Source: Cladorhizidae sp. MBARI D1340-BT2 (lineage: Eukaryota > Porifera > Demospongiae > Poecilosclerida > Cladorhizidae). Taken from it: a stretch of 64,000 nt of DNA. A program made the position numbers and the translations under genes. The notes beneath the pieces are model-generated. The model made no database searches, was not told the DNA's origin, and saw nothing but the letters and a program-made list of their open reading frames with translations. Shown here in pieces: positions 41,560-52,438 of this stretch (position 1 is its first letter; every line of letters starts with the position of its first letter). The stretch lies in the NCBI GenBank assembly GCA_028752905.1, contig JAQNBH010000015.1, forward strand, positions 10,859,622 through 10,923,621, in the 5' to 3' direction.

Positions 41560-43440
41560 TCTTGATCAGTTCCTACTCTGAGCACTTTGCATGTTAATCA
41601 CGGTCTATATTTGCTCTGGACAACACATGCTCATGCTGCTATGATTGCAAACTCAGTCCCTCATTAACTTTGGTTGTGTGCGGTCTCCCCAACCATACAA
41701 AATAAATAATTAAGGTTGACCTCCATAGATTACTGATGTGTCAACTCAATTTGCACATCTGTGGTTGTGCTTAAGTGCGAAGGTCAGGCTGAGGTTAGCT
41801 TGAGTTCTACAGTGCATTGAACAGACTTTTTTTTTTTTTATAAACTTCTTATATCATTTTTTTAAAGTGGCAGTTTGGTATAAGAGTCGGCTCTGTTGAA
41901 ATAAGCAGACAAAAGCTACGTAGTAATGCATCGCTATATGTCTGCTACAAAACTTAAACAAAGAAATCCATCCAGCCCCCTTGCTCAAAAGCGAAGGCAT
42001 TCAGAGTGATTCCTGGTAAGTACAGGTGCCTGTGCTGCTTTCCACCAAAGAAGAATTTCTAAAAACGGTATCAAAAGCCAGTAAGAGACCTTAAAGTCAA
42101 CTTCTCAATAATTTTTTTCACTCGAGTTTCGACTAGATGCTCTAGTCTCTTCATCAGCCAGTTGCCATCATCAGCCATTAAAATCTTTAATTTTGCTTGC
42201 TCACCCTGGCCAACTGGAAGTACATATTTGGAAGTACATGTACATATTTTAAATCAATAGAGCAATCTATTGGGCATGTGGATACAAAGAATGGGCACGT
42301 AATACAAATTCTTTGATACGACCAACATGGCATCATCTCCTGTGCGAGAGAACCAGTTGTTGGTTTGTCGAGAGTAGAGGTACATTTAAGCAGCAGGGAC
42401 AGAGACCCAGCGTCGTTTTTTTTGGTGTGTGTTTTTCCCCCCCTTCTTCCCCCCCTCCCTGCTAGCACTACCTCCCTGCCAACACTACATCACCATTTCC
42501 TTCTTTTTTTTAAGAAGCATGTGTGTTGATGAATCTCGTGAATCTGAATCACGGCAAAATCAGAGTCTAAAGTCAAGTCTAAATATAAACTGCACGGAGG
42601 TTTTCTAAAATGGCTACGGAGAGCGACACCTTAACTATAGACAAAACGATCAGAGTGAAAACTGGAAATGAGGTCATCAGGTTACCATTGACCATGAAGT
42701 ATATAACTATGCACCACAAAGTAAAGGAAGAGCATCAAATGGACTGTATATGACATCAAATGAATTGCAAATAAAAAATGAAGAACAAAAAAGTTGACAA
42801 ATTTAGTGAAAATTAAAAATAATGGTACTTAATTTTTAAGATTCGAGAGTGTGCATTATTTAGTAATGTTGTGTAGCGAGCACTGGTTTCTGGCTGGCTT
42901 GGTTTGGCAATAAACAACCCGAATATACAATATATATATATATAGTAGTTTGGGGAGTGCCTGGGATGTTATATTTACAGTGTTCTTTCTTTTTTATTGT
43001 GAGTTTGTTCCGGTTTGTTGAATCTAAGAATCTACTGAATGCTAAAAAGAGAGAGAGAGAGATTACCCTCATTCCACATTAGTTAGTACCAATTGCTGTC
43101 TGCCAATATGTCCCCACTAGTCTTGCTGGTTTCTGAGTTGCATTAGATACATCATCGAATACACATTATGGTAAAGAAATAGCAACATCTTGCCGGGTAC
43201 CAATACAATTATGAAAATGCACTTCAAATCATACTCGTCATTCTCACTAGAGTGTGAGGGTGCTATGTCATGAGAGGAAATGTGTTTAAGAGGTAGATTG
43301 ATGTTTTCATGGCTATGCCAGATGACGTCTAACCAGCAAGACAAGTGGAGACACATTTCCAGCGACGCCACACTTTTAAATAACTTAATTGGGAGTGGGG
43401 AGACAAAAGACAAAATATCTTATTTCTTTGATTAGGTATT
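41560..43440. other. Unannotated stretch with simple repeats
   Basis: Contains a T-run (41829-41841), poly-C tracts at 42437-42457 and an (AT)n run at 42929-42944. The only structured feature is the hammerhead-like motif at 42125. Confidence 0.4.
42125..42157 (-). ncRNA. Hammerhead-like motif (site B)
   Basis: The minus strand reads CTGATGA, AGA, a perfect stem GACTAG/CTAGTC with loop AGCAT, then GAAAC. This is the conserved hammerhead core around stem II, with two extra bases. The following ACTCGAGT could form a very short stem III, but the next bases (TG) do not fit the cleavage-site rule UH. Confidence 0.55.
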
Positions 43441-45060
43441 TCATGAGCTGCCTAGCTACACATACTGTTTTAGGGCACTTTCTAATCAAGGGTGCACTGA
43501 CAAGCATGTGCACAATAGTTGCACCAGATCACCTGAGCTCGAACAGGTGAGAATTGTAACTCGAGCTATCATCCTGTATTCTAGTTTCGTTGCTTGCGAG
43601 GGCACCTTCATCATCAGTCTCTCCCACCTCTTTCTGTGGAGACAGACCATCCCACTGGCGATATTTCCCGCTGCACTTTCCCAGGCTTTAAGCAATGAAT
43701 GCTCTCATCATGTGACCCATCTGTCTCGACTGAAATGCCGCAAATTTTGAAGGATCCTTCTTTGGTAACGGGTTGCCAAGCTTAACCCACTTCAGATGGA
43801 GCATTTTCTCTGGAGCTTTAATATTTCCTGCTGATGTGCAGTCTTATCAAGGCGAGTGTTACTTCATTTGGGATAGTAAATGGTGCACGATCTAGGCGCG
43901 GAAATATGGTGCTTTCATAAACATTTTGATAGCGATCTCAGCTATTGTAATGTGCATAAATTACCATATTCTATTATAATGCGTGTATCCTGCCTGGCTG
44001 CATGTATAGTTCTAGGGTGCATTCCATTCAAGGGCATACTCTATTATTCCAACATGACTTACAGGCATGTGCACAATAGTAGTACAGTAGAACATCAGTT
44101 ATCCAGACCATAACTATCCAGGCACTCAGATTATCTACAAGGCTAATTGTATGTGCATGCACACGTAAAGGGGATGTGTCCACTCCATTTTGGAATGTGT
44201 CTGTTCCAGATCATTCGTGTATCGAGCTGGAAGAGAGAACCTTTGAAGGGGTTGAGTATGGCTACAGCTCGAGAAGAAAATAGCAATACTGTATAAGTTG
44301 AAAAGTCGTAGTGCTTCTCAGCTTGTCAGAGAGTATGTTGGAACTTCTAGCTACTGTGTGTGTTTTTTTTTTTTTTGTGGTTGTGTGTTTTGCCTATTGG
44401 CTGTATAAGTATTTCATGATATTTTAATTATGTATAGTATTACTTTTAAAATTCATTGCCTAGCTTATGAATATTATAATGACCTCAGTTATCCGTAGTA
44501 AATCCAGTTATATGCATTAAATCCAGTTATCCGCAGTAAATCCTGTTATCCGCAGTAAATCCAGTTATCCGCAGTAAATCCAGTTATCTGCAAGATGGTT
44601 AGTCCCTAGCCTTATGGATAACAGGTTCTACTATACAAGATCACTGGATCTCGAACAAGTGACGTTGAATATACACTACATGTATGTCAACTGAGAGTTT
44701 GTTAAGACGTGACAATTATTGATAGTAACAGTGTTCGTGCTATAGTCATTGTCACTTGTGACGGGACTGTCTCTCCCACTTTTCTGTGGAGCTGACCATC
44801 TCACTGGCGATATTTCCTGCATCTCTTTCTGTACTTGCCCAGGCTTTATACAATAAATGCTGTCATCATGTGATCATCCGTTGTGACTGAAACACCGAAA
44901 CTTGTGAAAGATTAGCTTATCACTTTGGTGTTGACAGATCGCCAAGCTTTCTTCACTTATACCAGATGTTATTTTCTCTGGAGCTTATCTACTGCCTGTT
45001 GGTGCAGGTCTAATTGGGAGTGGATACTATTTCATTCGAGTTAGTAATGTATGTGGTCTA
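43440..45060. repeat. Diverged direct duplication of about 450 bp
   Basis: 43440-43900 and 44010-45060 share, in order, CATGTGCACAATAGT, GATCTCGAACA/GAGCTCGAACA, CTCCCAC..TTTCTGTGGAG, CTGGCGATATTTCC, CCAGGCTTTA and TTTTCTCTGGAGCTT. A Tigger-like element (44085-44633) interrupts only the second copy, so the duplication came first. Confidence 0.7.
44085..44633. mobile_element. Tigger-like MITE
   Basis: CAGTAGAACATCAGTTATCC at the left and, inverted, TAGTAGAACCTGTTATCC at the right, each beside TA. Contains a Tigger-like start (ATGGCTACAGCTCGAGAAG, 44258) and six 20-bp tandem units of CAGTTATCCGCAGTAAATC at 44487-44592. The transposase is absent. Confidence 0.75.
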
Positions 45061-46170
45061 ATTAAGGGCTCATTCTATTTCTCTCCTGGTAGTAAATGGT
45101 GTGCATTCTAATCATCCCTGTTTCTTGTGTTGGTTTGGTTTGGTTTTTCAAGGTTCTCTTTTAGCTGCTGAGTACTGCACCAGAAATGTGATAGCAAATG
45201 CTGTGTAGGGTAACCACAATTATATAGATGGTGCAATGCCACCTTGTATTACCACATGGTTGTCTTGATGGCTTTCCATGTATACCAGACTGAGTTGGAA
45301 GAGTGGATGAAGAAGGTGAATGCCGAGTTTTCTGAAATTGAAAAGCATGAACTAGCAGTGGTATGTGACAGATAAATCTGCCTGGACTTATTGTAATATA
45401 TGCGTCAGCCTAGTATACTCATATGCAATACATACCATGATTTGTCCAGTCATCTCACTCCAATTTAATCATGTTTTTTCATATTACTTTGCATGTATAC
45501 CGCCCACCACATTATGATCACGACTACAGATATTTTTGTAATCTTAATCTAAATACGGAGACTTAAATTTCATCATGTTCTATATATTATGTATGTCAAG
45601 TAGCAATCCAATCCATAATTCTTCAAACATACCGCACATGTAACTCGACTTGATGACTTACCCTGTCGTGCAAGGTCAACATATTTTGCTTATATATTTA
45701 ACAAATGCATGTGCTATGTGGTAAAACGTATAAGGGTACAGAACACCTTCCTCAGTCCAGTATATATATATACATGCTATGAAATTGCTAACAATTCTAG
45801 TCAACATCTTCATCAAACGTGCTATGTGCACAATTATTTAAAGGTCGAGCTGCTCATTGGATAACATAATGGTGGATCCATTCATAGATGTGGGTCATCC
45901 CTTTCCAGTTGTTCAAGGGGAGGTAATCCAAATCTTAAATCCCACCATACAATAATTCTGTATCTGCTACCACTTCTCAACAATATATACACTTGTCCAC
46001 TTAATCCTCCTACACCATTTCCCAACAACACGCTACCTTTTCCTCTTTACCCACTCTTCAAGTTCATACAGCTATATACTCTCCAGCCCACACAATTCAG
46101 CACGCCACCTCATATAATAACAACCATTCCCTGCATCTCTTCTTGGCTGCTAACAACCTAGTTGAACTAG
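45061..46170. other. Unannotated stretch; one possible orphan exon
   Basis: 45289-45360 has an acceptor-like ATACCAG, an open charged segment (TELEEWMKKVNAEFSEIEKH) and a GTATGT donor, all in phase. No partner exon was found, so it is only a candidate. The rest shows nothing recognisable. Confidence 0.25.
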
Positions 46171-46556
46171 TTCTCGGACTGGAAGGCAGCCACCAACCTT
46201 CCTGTCCCTGTGTGTACAGTATATAGATCTCGCCACCCCTGTACCATTCTTCTCAGACTGGATGGCAACCACCAACCTTCCTGTCCCTGTGTACAGTAGA
46301 TCTCTCCAGTCTCCACCCCTGTACCATTCTTCTCAGACTGGATGGCAACCACCAACCTTCCTGTCCCTGTGTACAGTAGATCTCTCCACCCCTGTACCAT
46401 TCTTCTCCGACTGGATGGCAACCACCAACCTTCCTGTTCCTGTGTACAGTAGATCTCCACCCCTGTACCATTCTTCTCAGACTGGAAGGCAACCACCAAC
46501 CTTCCTGTCCTTGTGTACGGTAGATCTGACATCTCTCAACCCCTGTACCCTTCTTT
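46171..46556. repeat. Minisatellite, about five units
   Basis: A unit of about 70-83 bp (CAACCACCAACCTTCCTGTC, GTGTACAGTAGATCT, CACCCCTGTACCATTCTTCT) occurs about five times with high identity and length variation after GTAGATCT. Open frames across it on both strands are by-products of repetition. Confidence 0.9.
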
Positions 46557-47547
46557 ACCAACTTGTACCATCTTGATGTACTCGTAGTGGTTACTTCTTC
46601 CTCACTGGCCTTTTCATTCCTCACCTTAATCTTTTCTTTCAGATCATTAGTTACCTAGACCATCTTATCTCTCACATTCCTTACACCATCCTATTCCTCT
46701 GCCCCCTTTTTTTCTTCCAACAAACATACATCTATCTATGCTCGATCTACCACTTCCTTTACCAAATTTGCTCTTGCCTACTATATATCCATTTCCATTT
46801 CCCATTTCCCTAGATTTTTTATGTCTGAAATAGCCATGAAGTTAAATATTGAAACAATTATTGAGACCTGATTAACCCTTAACCAAGTTATTTTAGACCT
46901 ATGCCAGTGTTTTTACTCTAGCTTACTTATCTCCTTGCAGGTACAAGATAAAGCAGTTAAAATAATTCTACAACTGTGCGAAGGATGGTACTATCCATTG
47001 GCATTGTCATGTGATTGAACCATAATGTTCTAATTACTAAAGAAATAATTTCTTCCTGATAATTAGAGGGGAAAAGATTTATAATTAATTTGGGCACATA
47101 ATCATGTGAAATATTTTTTGATATGAGGAATACTCACAATACACTAACAATAACCAAAGACAGTAATAAGATTTATGTGATTTACATACATCAACACAAA
47201 AATGTGGAGTATATGGTAGCTGAGGGAGAACGGCGATCGAACTGGACTCACTGCTAAAAATATATAGAGAATATTCTAGAATGAACTTTGACACTTGAAA
47301 AAATTTCAGCTGCTTCCTGGGGATTTTCTCTATCCTGTGTCAAAATGCAATATTTTAATACTGATGAATTATAATGAAAAATAATAGTGCAATAAGTTGT
47401 CCTGTTGTCTATGGGGTGGGAAATTCTATGGGGTGGGAAATCAAGGGTTAAGGGATTATTGTCAAATTACAATAATAAAGCCAAGAAACATTTAAAATTC
47501 CACTGGAATTTGAACTGAGATCCAGGTAAGTCATACTTTGGTTCAAT
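46557..47547. other. Unannotated stretch
   Basis: Pyrimidine-rich to about 46830, then A+T-rich. No gene, RNA or transposon end was recognised. Confidence 0.4.
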
Positions 47548-47590
47548 TGAAGAATAGTCACCCGAGCGCGGCCCGGGTGACTATTCTTCA
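47548..47590. repeat. Perfect 16-bp inverted repeat
   Basis: TGAAGAATAGTCACCC (47548-47563) and its exact inverse (47575-47590) flank an 11-bp G+C-rich spacer. Further copies of GGGTGACTATTCTTCAGAAG follow at about 47687 (diverged) and 47719. Confidence 0.85.
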
Positions 47591-47770
47591 GAAGATCTCG
47601 GCTAGGACTAGGGCTAGGGCTTTCTCTCAGAATGCATTCCAAAGCCTGTGTGATCATATTGTTCTCCAATTCCCAATGTAGATCTAGCTCAGGTAACTAT
47701 ACTTCAGAAGGTTCTGGCTCGGGTGACTATTCTTCAGAAGATCGGGTTTTCCTCGGCCCAGGTGATCAGT

Positions 47771-48590
47771 TGATCCCATACTTTGAAGTTGGTAATTGTG
47801 CTGCTTTCTTCCATCACTTCCAAAGAACACTTCACATTTTCCCATGTCTCCTCAGCTGCCTCCATCCCAGTTCTCTCACAGTGACACTCCTGCTACTGTA
47901 CTGCTTGCCCCCAACAATCTCCTACCAACTCTCACCTGCACCGACTTCAACTACCTGCAGTCCACCTGTCCACAATATTGCTGCTGCAAACTTCATAGTC
48001 TGTTCACTAGAAGCTCTCACGTACCCTTCCCCTATCCACTTCCGCCTGCCTGTCCATGCTGCTCATCTATGCCACCTTTCCAATCCCTTCTTCATGTAAT
48101 CTGATGCAGTCACCAAGACCTACCTAATCTTTATAGAAAACAATCATAATATATACCATATGCAAAAGAAGCAATAAACTTGTTATTCCGCTATATATCT
48201 CTTTTTAGAACATAAGAATGCTGGTCCCACACTGTAAACACTAGGGGCTTTCCACTGTAGAGGACCTAAAGTCAGAACGTTGCAGGTTTCATCTGGATGA
48301 CTCGTGATAGAACATAGTGCATGACTTTCAGAGAGTGGAACTTCTATCTCGGGGTGTAGGCCTTTCTTCGAAACACAATAATATATCTATAAGTGTGAAG
48401 TGATATGCCAAGATCATGCCACTCTGGGTTCCTTACTAGGGGATACTCCAGGTCTTTTGGTAGTGAACCCAGAGTCATCCCAGAGTCATCCACCATTACA
48501 GGTTCACCCTTGGTTGAGTTGAAGGCATTGAGATCGAGTCACTGCATGTTTTAGGAGAGAGACTTAATTATTGCACCTCCTTTACAGGTA
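47771..48590. other. Unannotated stretch
   Basis: Pyrimidine-rich open frames at 47632-48104 show no domain and have low-complexity composition. Nothing else was recognised. Confidence 0.35.
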
Positions 48591-48784
48591 TATATTTTAT
48601 GCCTCTGGCCATTGAGACATCAGGAGCTTTCAGCCCTGCAGCTACAACCTTTTTTTATTTTTACAGCCTTGGCAAACAGGTTGCAGACCAATTGGAGGAG
48701 CCCAGGTCATATTCCTTTTTACTTCAACATGTGGTTATCAAAGTTCAGCGGGGTGGGGCGGCTATATTGGGGACTTTGCCGTAG
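48590..48784 (+). pseudogene. LINE ORF C-terminal fragment
   Basis: Reads PLAIETSGAFSPAA, then SYSFLLQHVVIKVQRGGAAI and LGTLP before a stop. This is the conserved tail found after RT in many non-LTR polyproteins (P-L-x-E-T-x-G motif, then a helix with Q-R-G). No RT lies directly upstream, so it is a truncated scrap. Confidence 0.5.
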
Positions 48785-49097
48785 ATAGTTTATTTGCTGG
48801 TTTGTTTGCATTTGTTGTTGTTTATTTGTATCCTTTTATTATATAATTTATTCATGTTGTTATTATAACATTCTGATATGCCACAAGAAAAGGCCGCATG
48901 CTTTTCATGCTTTCTAACTATAATATATATCTATATAACTACCTCATAGCATGTTCTTTCATATGATAAATTAAAAATATGATGTAGATGAAATGACATT
49001 GAAAGACCACTCGAGGTGTGCTTTTATTAGAAATTAAATGGAAACAGAATTATAGGTAATAACTGAAATTCATTTTTGTTTCTTTCCTCAAGACATG

Positions 49098-49670
49098 TTA
49101 TTTTAGTGCCCAGAGACTTAAAATGTCCTGGTATCTTGCAATAACGGCACATTCTCTGTCGTTTTGGAGTAGACAGTTTTGGAGCAGACATAGATGCTTC
49201 TCCTCGATCACTTTGTAGGACGACTTCCCAAAATTGCCACGAGTCCTTGTTTTAGCTTGTGGACTGTTCCCCCTGTAGTGTTCAATCAAATTACGCTATC
49301 TTTTTATCACTCATGGAATGGAAGAATAGGAAGGCTTTAAGGCAAATAGGCTTCCTATGGAAGAAAAAAGTACTTGAATAGCTTGTTTTCCTACTCTCTG
49401 AATCTGAAGTATGATAAACATAATGCAGTGAATCTGTCCAAGAACTACGAGATCTAGCTCATTTTTGGGCAATTCTAAGCAACTGCTTCTGAATGTTACA
49501 ATGTCTTCCACAGGAACAGACTTATAGCAAGGTGTACTGCCTTCACCAAGTTGACAAATACATTTGAAAGCAACAATACCTGCCCTTTCATTCTCATCAT
49601 GAACACTAGTATCAAATTCAAGGCTGGAAGACAAAAAGTATGGATATTGGGACTGCTCATCATCATCCAT
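49098..49670 (-). pseudogene. Transposon-like relic, family not identified
   Basis: Two minus-strand frames. 49311-49670 (MDDDEQSQYPYFLSSS...) contains LPKNELDLVVLGQIHC, a motif I associate with multi-copy transposon proteins. 49098-49289 is Lys/Arg/Gln-rich. The family cannot be named from this. Confidence 0.3.
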
Positions 49671-49684
49671 AGTCCTGAATCAGA

Positions 49685-50350
49685 TTGAATCCTGCGAAAT
49701 GCAAATGCATGATACTCTCCAGAAAGAGATCATCATCTATGAATACTCAAACACTCTACCTTAATGGAGAAATACTAGAGGAGACGGAAGAGTTTAAGTA
49801 TTTAGGTGTTTTGATTAATAACAATCTAACATGGTCTCACCATATCACTAGAGTCGCAACAAGGCTAAAAAGATTCTTGGACTCTTGTATAGACAATTCT
49901 ACAAAAACTCATCTCCTTGCACTCTCAAACAGTTGTACATTCACCTTGCGATCCATATATGCAGAAGGATATAAGTAAACTGGAATCGGTCCAGAAGTTT
50001 GCACTTAAGATGGTAACTCGTTGGTGGACTCGAGTTAAGAGGAACTTCTAAACATTGTCCATATTCCGAAACTGAATGAAAGGAGACTGAACCTCAAACT
50101 TGCAACCATTTATAAAATTGTACATGGACGCTGCTATTTTCCGGAACATGTTTTTGAGTTCCACTCAGCATACTCAGGAAGGCTTGCAAGAACTGATACT
50201 ATTTTTCAACCATTTGCTCGTGCTAATCACCTTTACCACTCATTTGTACCAAGCAGTATTGTGGCTTGGAACAGACTTGAAGAGAGCCAAGCCAGGCTTT
50301 TTTCCTTTAAACGTAGATTTGTTGTTCTAAATCATAGTAGTTACTGCTTT
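49685..50350 (+). pseudogene. Non-LTR retrotransposon RT C-terminus
   Basis: Starts NPAKCKCMILSRKR, then LYLNGEILEETEEFKYLGVL and NNNLTWSHHI (thumb region of LINE RTs). In shifted frames follow KLESVQKFALKMVTRWW, IPKLNERRLNLKLATIYK and SIVAWNRLEESQARLFSFKR. This order is that of CR1/L2-type LINE ends. The AAAATC/AAAAAG-rich tail at 50428-50480 may be its 3' repeat tail. There are several frame breaks. Confidence 0.75.
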
Positions 50351-50701
50351 ATTGTACCACATATGGGTTCACACACGACTAGCATATTGCTCATTGCATT
50401 ACACTGTACATGTATTTGCATAAAATTTTATAAAAATCAAAATCAAAAAGAAAAAGAAAATCAAAATCAATATCTTCAGTTGCTTGGACTTCATACTCCT
50501 TCTCTGCTTCTCTGCTAACAAAAAGTCTTCTTCCAGTGTCAAAGTTGAAGATAATAGCTAAGGTGTTCTGATATTTAGATAAGTCCAAGTTAACTGAGCA
50601 TGCTCAGTTAAATAAAGAGGGAAATTTAAACTTCGATTTTCTCAAAACTATCTTTTCTTGTGGCAGGTCACATATACTAAACTTAAATTTACTCGCTCGA
50701 C

Positions 50702-50731
50702 ATTTCAGCTAAATGCTCCAGCCTTCATCAG
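50702..50731 (-). ncRNA. Hammerhead-like motif (site E)
   Basis: The minus strand reads CTGATGA, AGGCTGGAGCATTTAGCT (stem GGCT/AGCT with internal mismatches), then GAAAT. The core boxes are intact and stem II is weakened. Confidence 0.5.
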
Positions 50732-50956
50732 ACACGCACGTGAAAGCAACAAGAATAACAACAACAAAATAAAATAAAACAAAGAACAAACTATATAAAT
50801 TTTTAATACTAAAATGTAATACTTCAAATACAACAGAATAGAACAGTATACATGGATGTCCATTATCCCATGCATGTTCAACAATTGCATATTTCTATTT
50901 AGCACTCTTACAGGTATCTTTATCGCCAATAATATTCGATGCAATCAATAATAATA

Positions 50957-51460
50957 AGTGAGGGGAGACAATGGCATATTTATTTTTTTAACTTATGGTT
51001 ACCACTTTAGAGTTTAGAGCTAGAGTTTAGAGCTCCGTAGATTCTGTAAAGTTCATGTTATGGACTTGATATATAGCTCAAAAGATGTGTGCTCTCTTTT
51101 GATATGTATAACTATAGGCAAGTTACTCTAGACCTAAAGTGGAGGGACCTCAAAACCTGAATGCCTGAATTGGCCGCATAAATATCTCCAGATTGTAAAG
51201 TGCTAAAGATTTGGTATATAGCACTTTGCAATCTGGAGATATTTATGCGGCCAATTCAGGAATTCAGGTTTTGAGGTCCCTCCACTTTAGGTCTAGAGTA
51301 ACTTGCCTATAGTTACACATATCAAAAGAGAGCACACAGAGAGACCTATCTTTTGAGCTATATATCAAGTCCATACCATAAAGTTTACAGCGGAGCTCTA
51401 AAGTGGTAACCATAAGTTTTTTAAAAAATTAAAAAATGCCATTGTTTCCCCCCCCCTTAC
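50957..51460. mobile_element. Foldback MITE, palindromic copy
   Basis: Arms of about 240 bp (50957-51205 and 51219-51460) are inverse copies around a 13-base spacer (AAGATTTGGTATA). The ends are G-rich (TAAGTGAGGGGAGACAATGG, and inverse). The left arm lacks about 13 bp present in the right arm. It belongs to the same family as 53633-54412. Confidence 0.88.
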
Positions 51461-51573
51461 TTCCTGTTCATAGTTTAATAGTATATACCACACACCCCCT
51501 CACTCAAGCTTACAATATATATATGCAGTGGGTCCAGCCGTTGCCTTGACTGATGCACGTTCCTTGAATGCAA

Positions 51574-52190
51574 TTAAGGGCAAAGGAGGTAATGGAGGTG
51601 GTGGTGGAATAGGTAGAGCAGGAGGTAGAGCAGGAGGCAGGTCGAGTGAGTGGGTCCAAGAGCTGGTGTTTTCAGCCTCACTTTGTCATAAACTGTCCCA
51701 TCCAGTGACTTCGACACACTTCTGCTGCGTAAACTGTCCACATGTCTGTGTTGTACAAGTTGACCTAACTGTAACTCCACTTGGTAAGAAAGGGGTCCCA
51801 TAGTTTTAACCATTTTCCCTGGTAACCACTGGCTGTCATGCTTCGTAAAAATTCTTATTAGTCTAGAGTAGACTAGATCTGCAACTGTGAAGGTACGTAG
51901 AGATCGAGTATTATCACGGCACAATTTCCATTTTAACTTGTGCCTTGTGTCTGATAAACATCAGGCTAGAGTAAATCCATCCTGGAGTAAAGACGTCGTC
52001 GCAGTTCTGATGGGGAACTCCAGTTGTTTATGAAGAGTAATCCTAGATATTGAAATAGAGCCGAGCCTGAATTGACTCCTGTGGTTCTCTTCAACCTCAG
52101 TTTGAATGACTGAACTGCTCTATCTGCTATATAGTCTGTTACTTGAAGGATGATAAGGTGCAGAAGTTGTGTGAGGAGTGCCATTTTCAG
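51574..52190 (-). pseudogene. Gypsy-type integrase C-terminal relic
   Basis: The minus strand reads ADRAVQSFKLRLKRTTGVNS (52100-52150), SPSELRRRLYSRMDLL (51966-52010), then LRTFTVADLVYSRL and QWLPGKMVKTMGPLSYQVEL ending in HRHVDSLR (51700-51910). These match the post-catalytic and C-terminal part of Ty3/gypsy integrases. Two frames are needed, and no RT or LTR was recognised beside it. Confidence 0.7.
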
Positions 52191-52438
52191 ACAATACTGA
52201 CTGTGATTTAGCTCACATTAATGAGGTGGGCTCTTATAACACCAGTCAGCAAGGAAATGGCATCTTAACAATCAATGCACATGCATATACCAATTACACA
52301 CCAGTCTCTAACTTGTATGGATAATTATTGATCTTGTGTTTGCTGAATGATTTACACACATGTGGGTGGGTTACCATGATAATTTGCTTTTGTAGTGGCA
52401 ACAAACAATATTGCTGTTTGGAATTTTCCAAAAATGAA

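Noticed and set aside
43560..43640. Another hammerhead-like site (minus CTGATGATGAAGG...GAAAC)
   Set aside because: Both boxes occur, but the intervening bases pair poorly (four of five at best) and the sequence belongs to the 43440/44010 duplication, whose other copy lacks the motif.
46167..46624. Repetitive frames of over 100 codons on both strands
   Set aside because: Produced by the minisatellite; no conserved domain, and both strands are equally open.
48445..48520. Possible RNA polymerase III gene
   Set aside because: Only loose box-B-like bases; no box A at the right distance and no T-run terminator.
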